64,000 nucleotides of DNA from Rugalucina vietnamica (lineage: Eukaryota > Mollusca > Bivalvia > Lucinida > Lucinidae): assembly GCA_964017185.1 (NCBI GenBank), contig OZ024872.1:56165817-56229816 (forward strand), given 5' to 3'. The position numbers and the translations under genes were made by a program. Shown here in pieces: positions 36,104 through 47,411 of this stretch; the stretch's first letter is position 1; the number at the start of each line of letters is the position of its first letter. Under the pieces are notes generated by a model. That model was not told where the DNA came from, ran no database searches, and was given only the letters and a program-made list of their open reading frames with translations.

Positions 36104-36178
<75 letters not shown>
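36104..36178. repeat. (GT)n(GA)n microsatellite, unit D
   Basis: About 14 GT units followed by about 22 GA units, at the unit's usual microsatellite position. Confidence 0.95.
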
Positions 36179-36319
36179 GGTCCTTATTCTAAAAATCATG
36201 TGCAAAACAAGACTGAGGACTGGACAGATCATGAAGAATATCATAGCAGCCTAGTTTTTTTCTTAACGTGATATTAAGCATGTTGATTGTTTTATGTGAT
36301 AAACCATCTTTTTTTCTTT

Positions 36320-36955
36320 TGATCCTTTAGGATCAGTGAATATATTTGGAGTAGTTCAAATATATTGTATGTTAAGAATCATCTTCTTGACAGTGTTTTA
36401 TTATTTGGCCCCTTTGGGAATATGAGTCTTTGATTTAGACTACTCAGATGGAAATTCTTGAAATTGCAGCAACAGGGTCACTGATGAAGGTTCATTTCCC
36501 GAAATTGTACGATATGGTCCATCTTCTCGCTTTAAATGTTTTACTGCTTCCAAAGGATCTAACAATTATTTTTATTTGCTATTACTGCAGCTGGTGTTGT
36601 GCCGTGTGGCGGCCCTAAAAAGTCTCCCCGTCCATCATCCATAGTGCAGATTATATTTTTCATTTGATCCTTTAGGATCAGTGAATATATTTGGAGTAGT
36701 TCAAATATATTGTACGTTAAGAATTATCTTCTTGACAGTGTTTTATTATTTGGCCCCTTTGGAAATATGAGTCTTTGATTTAGACTACTCAGATGGAAAT
36801 TCTTGAAATTGCACCAAAAATGTCTGGCTTTCGCTGCCGGTTTTGTACAGGGTCACTGATGAAAGTTCATTACCCGAAATTGTACAATATGGCCCATCTT
36901 CTCGCTTTAAATGTTTTACTGCTTCCAGAGGATCTAACAATTATTTTTATTCCCT
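36320..36955 (-). repeat. Family-4 repeat: two direct copies, minus orientation
   Basis: 36320-36575 and 36663-36955 share GATCCTTTAGGATCAGTGAA, TTGGAGTAGTTCAAATATAT and TTTAGACTACTCAGATGGAA with few differences. The second copy retains about 35 bp (AAAATGTCTGGCTTTCGCTG) missing from the first. An 87-bp spacer with TGTTGTGCCGTGTGGCGGCC separates them. On the minus strand they align with the repeats ending units B, C and D. Element type unknown. Confidence 0.8.
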
Positions 36956-37529
36956 CCTTTGAAGACTAGTACATAAGTATATGAATAAAATGAAAGCGTA
37001 CGTCAAGGACAACTATTAAACCCTTAAGTTCACCCGTTAATAATTTTCTGGTGTTTGCGAGCAAGAGAGCAATACGTAGGAAGATTCTTACGAAGAATGC
37101 AGTCAAAAATGCTTATTTGAACCATGTATATTAGCGCATCAAAATTTAACTAATACACAATTATTTATAATGAATGTCTTTAATGAAATTATGTTAAGTT
37201 CATGAAGAAAAGCTTTGCGATTCAAGATGTCAATAAATGTAAATAGATATGAAGAAACAAATAAAATAAAATAAATGGTGTGTATCAACTTTCAAAACAG
37301 GATGTCTGCAGCATTTCTTTTCTTACCATAAATAAACGAACAAGGATAGCTTTTAAAAAAGCTAGAAGCGGCTCGTTTAGCATTTTTGTATTATGACCAT
37401 ACCATTTTGGAAATCTATTCATTTTTTAAACAAATAAACTTGTATGCTAGTGGTTTCTGAGAAAACAAATTTCTTATTTTGATGTGCATGAGCTCAAGAT
37501 TTACTCTCACACTGATCTCATGAGAATTA

Positions 37530-37530
<1 letters not shown>

Positions 37531-37590
<60 letters not shown>
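37531..37590. repeat. (GT)n(GA)n microsatellite within the insertion
   Basis: About 7 GT units followed by about 23 GA units. Confidence 0.95.
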
Positions 37591-37591
<1 letters not shown>

Positions 37592-37749
37592 CCGTTACAC
37601 TTTTATAGGCTAGAAACGGCTCTGTGTGCATAAACATAATGGACAAGTGGGATAAAAAATATGTTGATTTCCGACCCACACTAATCAGTCATTAAGTAGG
37701 CATAAGCCACAGTACTGCTTGCAATGAAATAGCTATAGAAATTAGAGGT

Positions 37750-37972
37750 GTTTCGGAGGCGAACAGACACGGTCCAATGTACATACATAGGTAGTCGTGT
37801 ACATGGTTTACTTGGTGTGAATTGTGTCAGTGAAAGTGGGGTCCCTTTGATCACGGTGCGAGACCTTCTGCTTGCGGTTTGCCAGATGGTTTTTCTTGTG
37901 GACCTCCCGTTTTCGTACCACCCACTTATATGAGCTGAAATTATCTTAAAAGGGACATAAAATTGAATTAAA
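37750..37972 (+). mobile_element. SINE copy, head degraded
   Basis: GCGGTTTGCCAGATGGTTTT, CCACTTATATGAGCTGAAAT, AAGGGACATAAAATTGAAT and an A-rich tail match the body and tail of the minus-strand SINE at 16415-16656. The tRNA-like head is barely recognisable. Confidence 0.75.
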
Positions 37973-38330
37973 AAAGAAAAAAAAGGCCGAGTGGACTTGG
38001 TAAGACCGAAAAGTAAAAAGGCAGAGATGACCTGCTTCCTGGATTTCCTGTTCGGTAATTAGTCGACCCTTACGGCCCTGATATCAGCATACGCAAAATG
38101 GTCTACATCCGATCTTTGCTTAAAAGAAAAATGATGATTGGCTGGATTTCATTAAACCAATCACTGCTAACGTTTAAAACATCACATGTTTTCGGCTTAC
38201 CGGATGACTAATTAGTGTAGATCGGAAACCAACCTGTGTAGTCATACGGAGTGTTCAGTATTTTTCGTAGGTTCCCAGCCAAAATCCTATCGTATATTCG
38301 GCTCGTCGAGACGAGCCGAAATGAATCCAA

Positions 38331-38498
38331 TATACCGCTGTTGCGTCATTTAAATACCAGTAGTCAGCTTTGTCTCTATTAAATTGTGCTCATAGGATAG
38401 ACAGACATATTGGAATTTTTTTATGGTCGTATTTCTTGGATAGTATTTCGCTGTCAACTCTTGTATTTGTGACATGGACACTAATTTTCCCGACAAAG
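38331..38498 (+). other. TATA/first-exon module, unit D (degraded promoter)
   Basis: TATACC in place of TATAAAA, then CCAGTAGTCAG, an ATG at 38474 (MDTNFPDK) and the donor G|GTATGT at 38499. The large insertion at 37341-38319 ends about 11 bp upstream of the TATA position. Confidence 0.3.
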
Positions 38499-38752
38499 GT
38501 ATGTAAAGAACTGGCTATACTATATTTTACTATGTAATGTCTTTTATGTGTTGTAAAAAGGACATGCATATGAATTGGTAGAAAATTGATACAATCAGAA
38601 ATAGACTCAAGACATCTGGCTGAACTGATCTATAGAATTTACGAATGTAATTGCTTTCATAACGCACCACTTCAACAGTCTTCGTTACATAAATGTCCAT
38701 AAGTTCAAGATGAAATTGATAAAGGAAACAAGTTCGTAAAACTGCTAGGAAC

Positions 38753-38755
<3 letters not shown>

Positions 38756-38791
<36 letters not shown>
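38756..38791. repeat. Poly(T) tract
   Basis: About 35 T in a row; the lysine-rich frame on the opposite strand is an artefact of it. Confidence 0.95.
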
Positions 38792-38792
<1 letters not shown>

Positions 38793-39977
38793 TTAAGGTT
38801 ATCCTATGGTATACTTTAGGTGAACGAAACAACACTCAGCTTCTGTTTCCATCAAACTGAATCGACAAAATAGACAAGTTTGAAAGATTTTTTTAATTTG
38901 ACTCTTAGAACACGTTTATTGTTCTCGGTGGTACTTAACTCGGTACTTAGTGTGTATTTTGAGCTCGTGTCTGATTTTTCCGAATTGGATAGTTTCCACA
39001 TGAATTTGAATGTAAGTGCTGCAATTTCATTGCATGTTTATTTGAATGAACTTTATGCCATTTTAATATGAACGATATGCCATCATTTACAATTGTAACA
39101 CATGATCGCATTTCATCATGCCTTCATGACCACGCAATTTGCATTCATACTATACCATTACTAATAGTGGTAATGTCGTTGCCGATGTATTACATGTACG
39201 AAACAATGCAGTGCAAACTCTTTCATCGACAGATTCTATAGACTGCAGGAATGCTCTATGGACAAACCCATGTGCATACTGAATATAAACTGGAAACCTG
39301 ATTTTGTCTCCCGCTATGCACCACTATACGTTAACAACAGTAGCAAACTTAATGAACACATACAGCGAGGTCGAGTGGACTCGACTCAGTCAAGTTACGT
39401 TGGGCGGTAATATTCGAAAAACAAAAATACAAATGTTTCGTTTCACACTATTTAGTACACCTAATGAACGAAAAATCGCGTTATTTTTTAATAATATCTA
39501 AAAGTTTCAATTTAAATCACTTATCAGCTATTCACTGCAGTCTGTAAAAGACATGCCATAGAAAACGACATCAGCTTCAAATAAATTCTTCTGTTTGCAA
39601 ACAGACAATTCCGGATACAAATATAGATATTTAATTAAATGCCATTGAAAGTTTTCCCTTGTGTAATCTTGAATCAATAGTGTCTAGGTTCATTTTATAT
39701 ATCAACGCTTTTGAATTTATTGTCTGAATGCAGCTATGTCCTTTGGGAAAAAAGCATTGTGTGAATCTACAATAAAATGCCAGTATATGTAGAAGAACAT
39801 CTTCTGTAAAGATTTCATCGATATCAGATTAAAGTCGACTATTTATCTCCACGATTATACAGTTTACGTTCATATATGATCATATTAAAACTTACTTAAT
39901 ACCATATACATGAACATGTATGTCCCCTTATTAGAAATGAGGATATGTTTTCGAATCTTACAAGTAGAAAATAAAAT

Positions 39978-40235
39978 ATAAAGAAAGCAGTAAAAACATT
40001 CAAAGGGAGATAGTATGGACCATATTGCGCTATTTCGGGTAATGGAACCTTATCGGTAGCCCCTTTTTTAAACCAGCAACGAACGCCAGACTATTGTACT
40101 GTACAATGTCGAGAATTTATACCAGAAGTCTAAATCAATGACACATTCCTAAACGGGGTCAAACAATTCAAACATTGCTTAGAAGTATGTTTCTAAACAT
40201 AAGTCTTTTGAACACTCTGAAAAACAAATAAATCT
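39978..40235 (+). repeat. Family-4 repeat, unit D copy
   Basis: ATGGACCATATTGCGCTATT, CCAGCAACGAACGCCAGAC and AACGGGGTCAAACAATTC, collinear with the C copy. Confidence 0.75.
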
Positions 40236-40369
40236 GCACTATAGATGATGTACGGAGAGACTTTTACAACGCCAGCTGCAGTAATGACAAATACAATATA
40301 AAGGTTTGATTCAAAGGGAGAAAGTATGGACTATACACTTTCTACACTTTGGTGGGGTTCAAAATAATC

Positions 40370-40644
40370 ATTACGAAAACTTGCCCATGCAATTTACAGA
40401 GAATTTTCGAGCGTTAAATATTGAAAATTTTCAACCGAAAAAGTTTGATATGTTTCTTATTTTTGCTCAAAACATAGATTGTGTGTAGAAGTTAGAAGTT
40501 CTAACGGGTACCCACAATCTATGTTTTGGAGCAAAAATAAGAAAAACAAAAATAAGAAAAATAGGTATACCCCTGCATACCCCAATTTTGCTATATAAAA
40601 GTGGGGTTCAAGGGGGTATACATTACACGGACATGTTTTCGTCT
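40370..40644 (+). mobile_element. MITE-2 copy, nearly full length
   Basis: TTACGAAAACTTGCCCATGC at the left, CACGGACATGTTTTCGTC at the right. The left palindrome arm is partly rearranged (GTTAGAAGTTCTAACGGGTA), and AAAAATAAGAAAAA is duplicated. The right hairpin includes GCTATATAAAAGTGGGG. Confidence 0.85.
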
Positions 40645-40647
40645 AAG

Positions 40648-41065
40648 TGACGTCTAGGGAAATAAGCGGCAGAACACCATTGCCCCATCCTTGGCTATTC
40701 TTTCGAAGTAATGCGACTACGTTACGAAAATTAACTCAAGGTGTGCATCCGAATATAACGGCATCGTTTCTGAAATATTTCATCATCAGAATTCGTAAGC
40801 ATAAGTGACGTCGACGTCAAAAAGATTTTGCTACAGATGCGTCGGCGAAAGAGTTACGGTAACAAAAATCGATAGAGGGAATCTTATGCCGAAGCAAACG
40901 ATAGTCCCAGACTATGGAGTCGCTTTGAATGCCAGAAACCGAACAGTATCTTTTTTTCGTTCCGTCTGTTTCTTCTCTTGTGAAAAGTCCTTATGTTATT
41001 TTCAGTATTTCAACTTCAAGTAGTCCAGTATTGTTACGTTTAAAAATTTTGATGTTCTTAAGTTT
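40648..41065 (+). mobile_element. Internal fragment of the ACGTC-rich TIR element, about 99% identical to 44001-44418
   Basis: 418 bp align with 44001-44418 without indels and with only about three or four mismatches (for example TCTAGGG/TCTATGG and TCCTTATG/TCCCTATG). No terminal repeats are present. Both encode the same 72-codon frame, which is part of the repeat and not called as a gene. Confidence 0.9.
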
Positions 41066-41544
41066 TTCGTGATGGACATACGTCGAAAGTGGCAATTGCG
41101 ACCAAAAACAAAACAAAACAAAACAATTATGCCAAATTACCAAGTAAGGACAGCGGAATGTTCATAGCTAATACCACGCATATTTATAGACAGTCTCTGT
41201 AAAACACCTTAGGTCTTCCTCCATCACTTCATAATAACATCATGTTCTCTCACTTAAATTCTAACGATCTGAAATTTCCGGCTTAGGACTCAAAAGCAAT
41301 CTTGAATTTAGACCACATAATGCCGATTCTTCAAATAATATCTAATTTGGAATTACGTGACATACTATCTTCGCAATGGAATTGCTGATATAAGATGCGA
41401 CTTGTTTCACTCCCAGAATGTCAAACACGCTATACAAAGCGTTATATACCGGGGTATGTGCTCCCTCCGGGAACGAAATAAATAACGGTTAATTTCTCAC
41501 AAGGCCATCTAATGTCCCCAGGCATAATCACGATCGATGATATT

Positions 41545-42700
41545 GCGTAAATATAACACAACATTCGTCCTAATAAAGCCATGATATGTCACAGATGCGT
41601 GTCTCTTCTTTAATTATACATGGAAATTGCTATGAATTGAAAAAAATGATGCCTTTCTTTCTCATGTTCTTATCAGAAGGACACCTCCTCGTTGTTGTGA
41701 GGGAAGGTATAAACAAGGTTCTGTGGTACCAACGTGGCCGTCCCCGTCTGGTTTAGGACATTCGGTATCGGTTCGCCCCTTTCTCTCATGACTTGTCAAT
41801 ACTGTTTTAATAAGTCTATGATACCAAATTCGGATCCGGCGTAAGATCCAGCAAGTAGTATGTGGTAGTCAGTAGTGAAATATACTGGGTTCCACAGCCA
41901 AGGCAACTTAAAATGTTTGTGCCCAACCAGCATCAAAATGACTCGAAAATGTTTACGTAGTATTAAGTCCAAGATTTTCATGCGCATGCGCGGGTAATGG
42001 CTTCGGTGTACAAAAGTGTATTTCCGTGCCTCGCGCACGCGGGCTCGTGATTTTTCGAAAAAAAAAAAAATAAAAACGTACATTTTAAATCTCGGAAGAT
42101 CGCCAAATGAGATGACACATGCGATGTCAACGCCAGAAATCGCCATTAATTGTGGGTACATGTACTCGTAAATTGCACGTGTTTAGGCGATCAACGTCAG
42201 AAAGTCACGTCATCGACGTCAACGGAAGTTGCCAGCCATATGCTTTATTTTGGAATACAGACCTAGCCTTATTGAATAAAATATATATCGACAATAGGAG
42301 TCGTTTCTGACGGCTTTGCTGTCCAAGAAAAAGGAGATTTCTACAGTTTTGCAAGAAAATTGTCAAAACGCTGATTTCTTTCATTTTTTAACAGTTCTTA
42401 AACGAGTGTAGGTGAGGGAAAAAGCGTGACAGTTGATATTTATAAGCCCCCCTTTGAATTGGCTTGGCCACGTTTATGCCGAGTTTCAAATGAATCACAA
42501 CAAAACACAAAACAGATAATTAAGTTTAATAGACAAGTTACGTTGGCTTTGGAACATAGTATAGTTTCTTAGAATTTCGTTTCCTAATTGACAAGCAAGA
42601 AATTGAGGAAAGCGATTCAGAAGGAAATGAATTTACCTTTTTACTCACTGGTGTAAAGCAGGGATTAAGTTTCTATTTCCTCTCAGTAAATTTAATATGC
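41545..42700. other. Unit E stretch without a gene
   Basis: After S1 comes about 1 kb not matched in other units. A 121-codon minus-strand frame (41796-42161) crosses an A-rich tract and a GC-rich palindromic stretch (CGCGCACGCGGG), and has no recognised domain. Positions 42120-42225 contain several ACGTCA-type motifs (GTCACGTCATCGACGTCAAC). Confidence 0.45.
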
Positions 42701-43486
42701 AACGTTTAAACAGGGGTTGTTACGTGACTTAATATTTTTCTATCCTCTTGTTTATACTCGTAAGCTTACTAGAGCATGTGGAAAGCCACAGGCATTATTA
42801 TTCCTCTCTGACAAGATGATTTTAATGTGAGAAAGTAACGACTCGCGTTGGCTATGTAGAAGTTGTTGCGTGTCACGAACAGCTTGGAGACATGGTTTAA
42901 TTAAACTGATACGCGAGCTTCTGTAGCACAGGCGCTCTCCTGGTAATCAGACTGGGCCTCGACAGTAACAAATTTGGGAAAAGACAAAGGCAAACCGAGA
43001 CCCACTACTATTTGAGCTAGCAAAAGGTTTGTCTTTTTACGCGTTTGTTTCTATAGTATACATGTAGGTACTATATAAATCGGCAACCAGTAGCAAAACA
43101 ATGGTCAGATTGCGCATATCCACAGATGATCTGTATACCTTGTTTCAGATTAATTAGGCTACGCATACGTTTTCATGAAACGGCTCAGCGTGATGGACAA
43201 CAATGTGATATCGATTGTTTAGTGTGGAACAGCTCGTTATTACGTTCTGAAAACGATATCAAGTAATACAATATCTAGTCCATGAAAGATTGAATTTATG
43301 CTCAACAAGCAAAATTAATACAGAACTATATAATAGAATAATGTACTACGGAACTTGTACAGTAGGAGTTGTAACCGTTTTAGAGGTTTTCGTGGTTTGT
43401 CTTGTATTACCAGCTGTATCTGACTGCATGAGATTGCTACATAATAATGATTGGATAGTTGAACGCAGAATGTAAGAATATATATA

Positions 43487-44658
43487 TACTGACGTCAACA
43501 AAAAACGCCTCAGTCAACTTTGACACGTCACTCTGCAAAGATTAACGACTTAAATTATTTGAAATATTAGTAATATCTTTTGCTAACCTTTTGCGCATTC
43601 GGAAGTGCTGAAATGGAATTATTCAGACAACTGCTTGAAAAATGACATGCTGTTGAAAAAATGCACCCCTCGCAAAATCCCTATTCTGTTCGGTCTATCA
43701 GGCATCGCTTCTTTCGATTACTGAAAGTCTCCTCTGCAATACCAACACATAAGCCATACAGTGCGATAGCCATACGTGACCATATGTTGTTGAAACACAT
43801 TTTTGAAAACCGAATTTCGTTCTCTAGCGTTATTGACGTCACTGCAGCTAATGATCAATGCTTAAATGGTAATCGCCGTCAAAATGGCCAAAAAGTTTTA
43901 AAAGGCTATCCTGGTAGGGCTATCTAACGCAGAATAGTTTCTATAGTTACTTCTCCTGGCTTTCGCCGTGAAACGAACGTCCTTACGGATAACGTGTATT
44001 TGACGTCTATGGAAATAAGCGGCAGAACACCATTGCCCCATCCTTGGCTATTCTTTCGAAGTAATGCGACTACGTTACGAAAATTAACTCAAGGTGTGCA
44101 TCCGAATATAACGGCATCGTTTCTGAAATATTTCATCATCAGAATTCGTAAGCATAAGTGACGTCGACGTCAAAAAGATTTTGCTACAGATGCGTCGGCG
44201 AAAGAGTTACGGTAACAAAAATCGATAGAGGGAATCTTATGCCGAAGCAAACGATAGTCCCAGACTATGGAGTCGCTTTGAATGCCAGAAACCGAACAGT
44301 ATCATTTTTTCGTTCCGTCTGTTTCTTCTCTTGTGAAAAGTCCCTATGTTATTTTCAGTATTTCAACTTCAAGTAGTCCAGTATTGTTACGTTTAAAAAT
44401 TTTGATGTTCTTAAGTTTGTAAAACGACTTTGCACGGCTTTCAAGAATTTTCACGTCAAAAACGTCTGTACCATAACGTCAGGATGCATTTTTAAAAATG
44501 GTGGAAACACGCAAGTTTTTAAAAAAGCTAAATTCGGGTTATGCTATACCATGAGAGAGAACGTAAAAATAAGGGAAATGCAAACTTCGTTCATATTGTA
44601 TATCTATTGGCCAAGTTATGCGACATTTTCGATGAGGCGTTTTTTATTGACGTCAGTA
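43487..44658. mobile_element. TIR element of about 1.17 kb with TGACGTCA in its ends
   Basis: Left TACTGACGTCAACAAAAAAC and right GTTTTTTATTGACGTCAGTA are inverted repeats of about 28 bp (extending to CGCCTCA). Both are flanked by TA, a probable target duplication. ACGTC motifs recur in the interior (43525, 43836, 44001, 44160, 44166, 44454, 44464, 44478). Frames of 88 and 72 codons have no transposase features, so this is probably non-autonomous. It sits in unit E; unit A has different sequence at the corresponding place. Confidence 0.8.
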
Positions 44659-46343
44659 TATTTTTTTTAAATTCCGTCTTCAATTCCCAATGAAACGGCA
44701 GCTAGTTTGTTTCTTTTAATCGGAAATTTCCCCCTAATCAAGTGTATTGAAACAGTATCTCGATTTCAAATTAGCAGTTAATTTGATGCCAAGCTAGAAT
44801 TTTAAGAGGATTACTCGGATCTGGCAAGATGAACATCGGGAAAATGTGCCTTATTCTGGTCGAAAACTATCAGAAAGCGGACATCTCTTGATGTAAATGG
44901 CTATACTAAATACAATGTATATAATGTGTTCTTCATACTCAAATAGGTCTTCTCTGATCGCAGTTTATTTGTTATTTACCATGGTTTGAAACTCACAATT
45001 TCATCTGATATTGGCCCACATTGCTTGGCATTTCTATCTTTGCTTTGCGAAATAGATAGACTTGAAATGGGTTACGGATGTGTTGTGTTGTTGTGAACAA
45101 ATCAGTGAATTTGGATTGCGCAAATGTCCTTCGTGTGAAAAAGAAAGCAAATAAATAAATGGAAAAGGAAGTAAGTTACATGTACTGTAATACGAATACA
45201 TGTACTGTACATTAATGGGCTGAATGCTAGTAACTGGTAACTTTACACGAATATGTGCAATCTGGCGTTATAGTCAAACACATGAATTGTACTAGTTTTC
45301 GTGCTGAATCTGAATCATGATCAAGGGATTGTTCTTTGACTTAATTTGTTGATGCTCATCAAATTACTTCAACAATTATAGTTTTGAAAACCGCGTAAGT
45401 GCATAACTAAAATTAAAAAAAAAATAAATAAAGAGTTATGTTACCTTCTCACACAAAAGACACATGTCTTGTTTGATGGTTTACTTATACAAAGAGAATG
45501 TCAAATACCCACTTAATTAATGATACATGCCATGCAGTTGCAAACTGGTGGAATAATCAATTTTATAACTAAACCCCATGATCTACCTAAACCTTTGCTT
45601 GGATTCATGTACAGTTGTCCTAGGCAAATACGTGATAACTTGCTATATAATCTGTTTAGTGCCGTCGTATAAATGCAACAACACAGACTTTAGACATTAT
45701 TGTTGCAACTCTAAGCCGATTATATTCCTGATCCTTCCATCTACTAAATTGGTCAAAATGTCAAGGAAATAGAGACGTAAATAATAATCACATGATAGGC
45801 TTGCAGCCAATGAGTTAGAGCATGGCAAACAAAATATGAAAACAAAACCAAAAGTATATTTTCTAGTCTAGTCAGATACGTGGCATTATTTTCTCATCAT
45901 ATTTGAATTAAAATTGATCAAATTATTTTCTATAAAAGCAATAAAAGATCATAAAATGTTTTGCTGAGAGTGACGACTTTCGTTTAGCGTTTTGACTTTT
46001 TGTGTGGATCTTAGCCCGAGAAGTAACTGGATTTTAGCAATGAGAAGTTACTTTGATTTTCAAGTCTCGTTTTTTGCTTTCTACATGTCCTTACATGATG
46101 TAAAAATATTTCGAACGCACTAAGAAGATTGTTAAATGCATTAATGTGCATTCCGTGTCAGTTATTGGGAGACACATTTAATGGGATTCAAATGGATTCT
46201 GTCATTTTCGCTTAAACAGTCATGGACAGATCTTTTTATAGTAATCGAGCGCACTGAAGCTGGTGTTGTTGTTTAGCTTGTGACAATAGACGGTTACGAC
46301 GTTTGAAATAAAGCAGTGCAATGAGATCCTAGAAAGTTTGCGC

Positions 46344-46572
46344 TTAACCCATATTTGACGAATGGATTTTCCCATCATTATCAATTGGATGAGTCCACTT
46401 TCACTTTTAGGGGAGTCAGGAGTGATTTTTAAATTTTACTCAATTTTTCGATGAAAATTCTCCAAGCAAACAGAATAGCCCCAGATGGGACGCCGCATTT
46501 TGCGGCGTCACATCTGGGGCTATTCTGTTTGCCTATGTCCCATAAAAGGGACGCCAGGCTTAAATGAGTTAA
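46344..46572. mobile_element. Hairpin MITE (229 bp) with a GACGCCGCA palindrome
   Basis: Ends TTAACCCATATTTGACG and (complement) TTAACTCATTTAAGCC. Inside, 46466-46532 is an inverted repeat with 32-bp arms (GCAAACAGAATAGCCCCAGA ... GACGCCGCA) and one mismatch. The arrangement resembles a MITE family I recall as frequent in bivalve genomes; this is from memory. Confidence 0.8.
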
Positions 46573-47264
46573 GTCGCACAAGGGTACTTATAAAAACAAT
46601 GACCTGGCGTCCGTGTGTCTTGTCCATCTTCCGGAATAATCGTCAACTATTTTCAAACTCATTCATCCCCGAAACCCCAAAGGAATGGTTATTTGCATGT
46701 TGATATACATTACAAGCAAATAAGCCTAAGGTGTATATACATACAACAAAATAAATAATATCAACCCATTCTATACAGAATTATAGGAAGGTTATAATTC
46801 TATATGACAGGTTATGCATTTAAAGATAAATAAAACTTGAACCATTAAGATCACATTACAAAGATGACCGCCATATCCATGTGTGGTAACGAAACACTGA
46901 ATCTCCTGAATCCAAATACATATAATATTAAAATCTTGCAAGTATCACTAGGAATCCAAAAACATGTAAATCAATGACCCTGGCCGGACATGGTATTGCC
47001 TTTAATATTTACATCAAGGTCATCTTTAATAGCCTATACATTAACAACTGGGAACTATATATCAAGTCAGTAAATAGGTTACATATGCAAGTTACCATGT
47101 TAGTTGTCGTGTCTATGACTTTCCGTACAAGGTTATGCACGAAGTGCGTTTGCGAGATAAAATGAGTTATTAATCTAATCTAGAGTTCATTCCATGTTAT
47201 TATCAGTATCCTTAGAAAGATCAGCTTTAACTTTGAATAAAGCCTGAACCAGACACACAGCTGT

Positions 47265-47411
47265 CATGCGCGGATCCAGAAAAGTTTCTCAAGGGGGTCC
47301 AAATTCCCAGAAGGGGTCTGACGGAAAATTTCAACATGGCAAAAATTAATGATTTGGCAATTCCACGGGGGGGGGGGGGACCCCCTGTCTCCCCCTCTGG
47401 ATCCGCCCATG
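47265..47411. mobile_element. Short TIR element (147 bp), GCTGT target duplication
   Basis: Ends CATGCGCGGATCCAGA and TCTGGATCCGCCCATG, with a G tract (GGGGGGGGGGG) and CCCCCTGTCTCCCCCTC inside. It splits the unit landmark CACACAGCTGTTGCTC, uninterrupted in other units. GCTGT occurs on both sides (47260-47264 and 47412-47416). Non-coding. Confidence 0.9.

Larger units (their letters stand above)
37341..38319. mobile_element. Insertion of about 1 kb in unit D, upstream of the TATA module
   Basis: Units B and C run from ACCATGAATAACCGAA-like sequence straight into ATGAATCCGATATAAAA. Here that junction is split by about 980 bp, ending in the palindrome TTCGGCTCGTC/GACGAGCCGAA (38298-38321). It contains a (GT)(GA) microsatellite and a SINE. 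No terminal repeats recognised. Confidence 0.65.
31128..41074 (+). repeat. Tandem array unit D
   Basis: Shares the S1-to-32158 deletion with C but keeps the second half found in B. Enlarged by four family-3 copies (33.8, 34.3, 35.25 and 35.85 kb), two inverted family-4 copies (36.3-36.95 kb), an insertion of about 1 kb at 37341-38319, a MITE-2 (40370) and a 418-bp recent copy (40648). Confidence 0.8.

Noticed and set aside
40805-41023. 72-codon frame identical at 44158-44376
   Set aside because: Identity reflects a recent copy of a transposable-element segment; no transposase or other domain, and both lie inside the repeat.
41796-42161. 121-codon minus-strand frame
   Set aside because: Runs through an A tract (poly-Phe) and a GC palindrome; no domain, splice context or conservation in other units.
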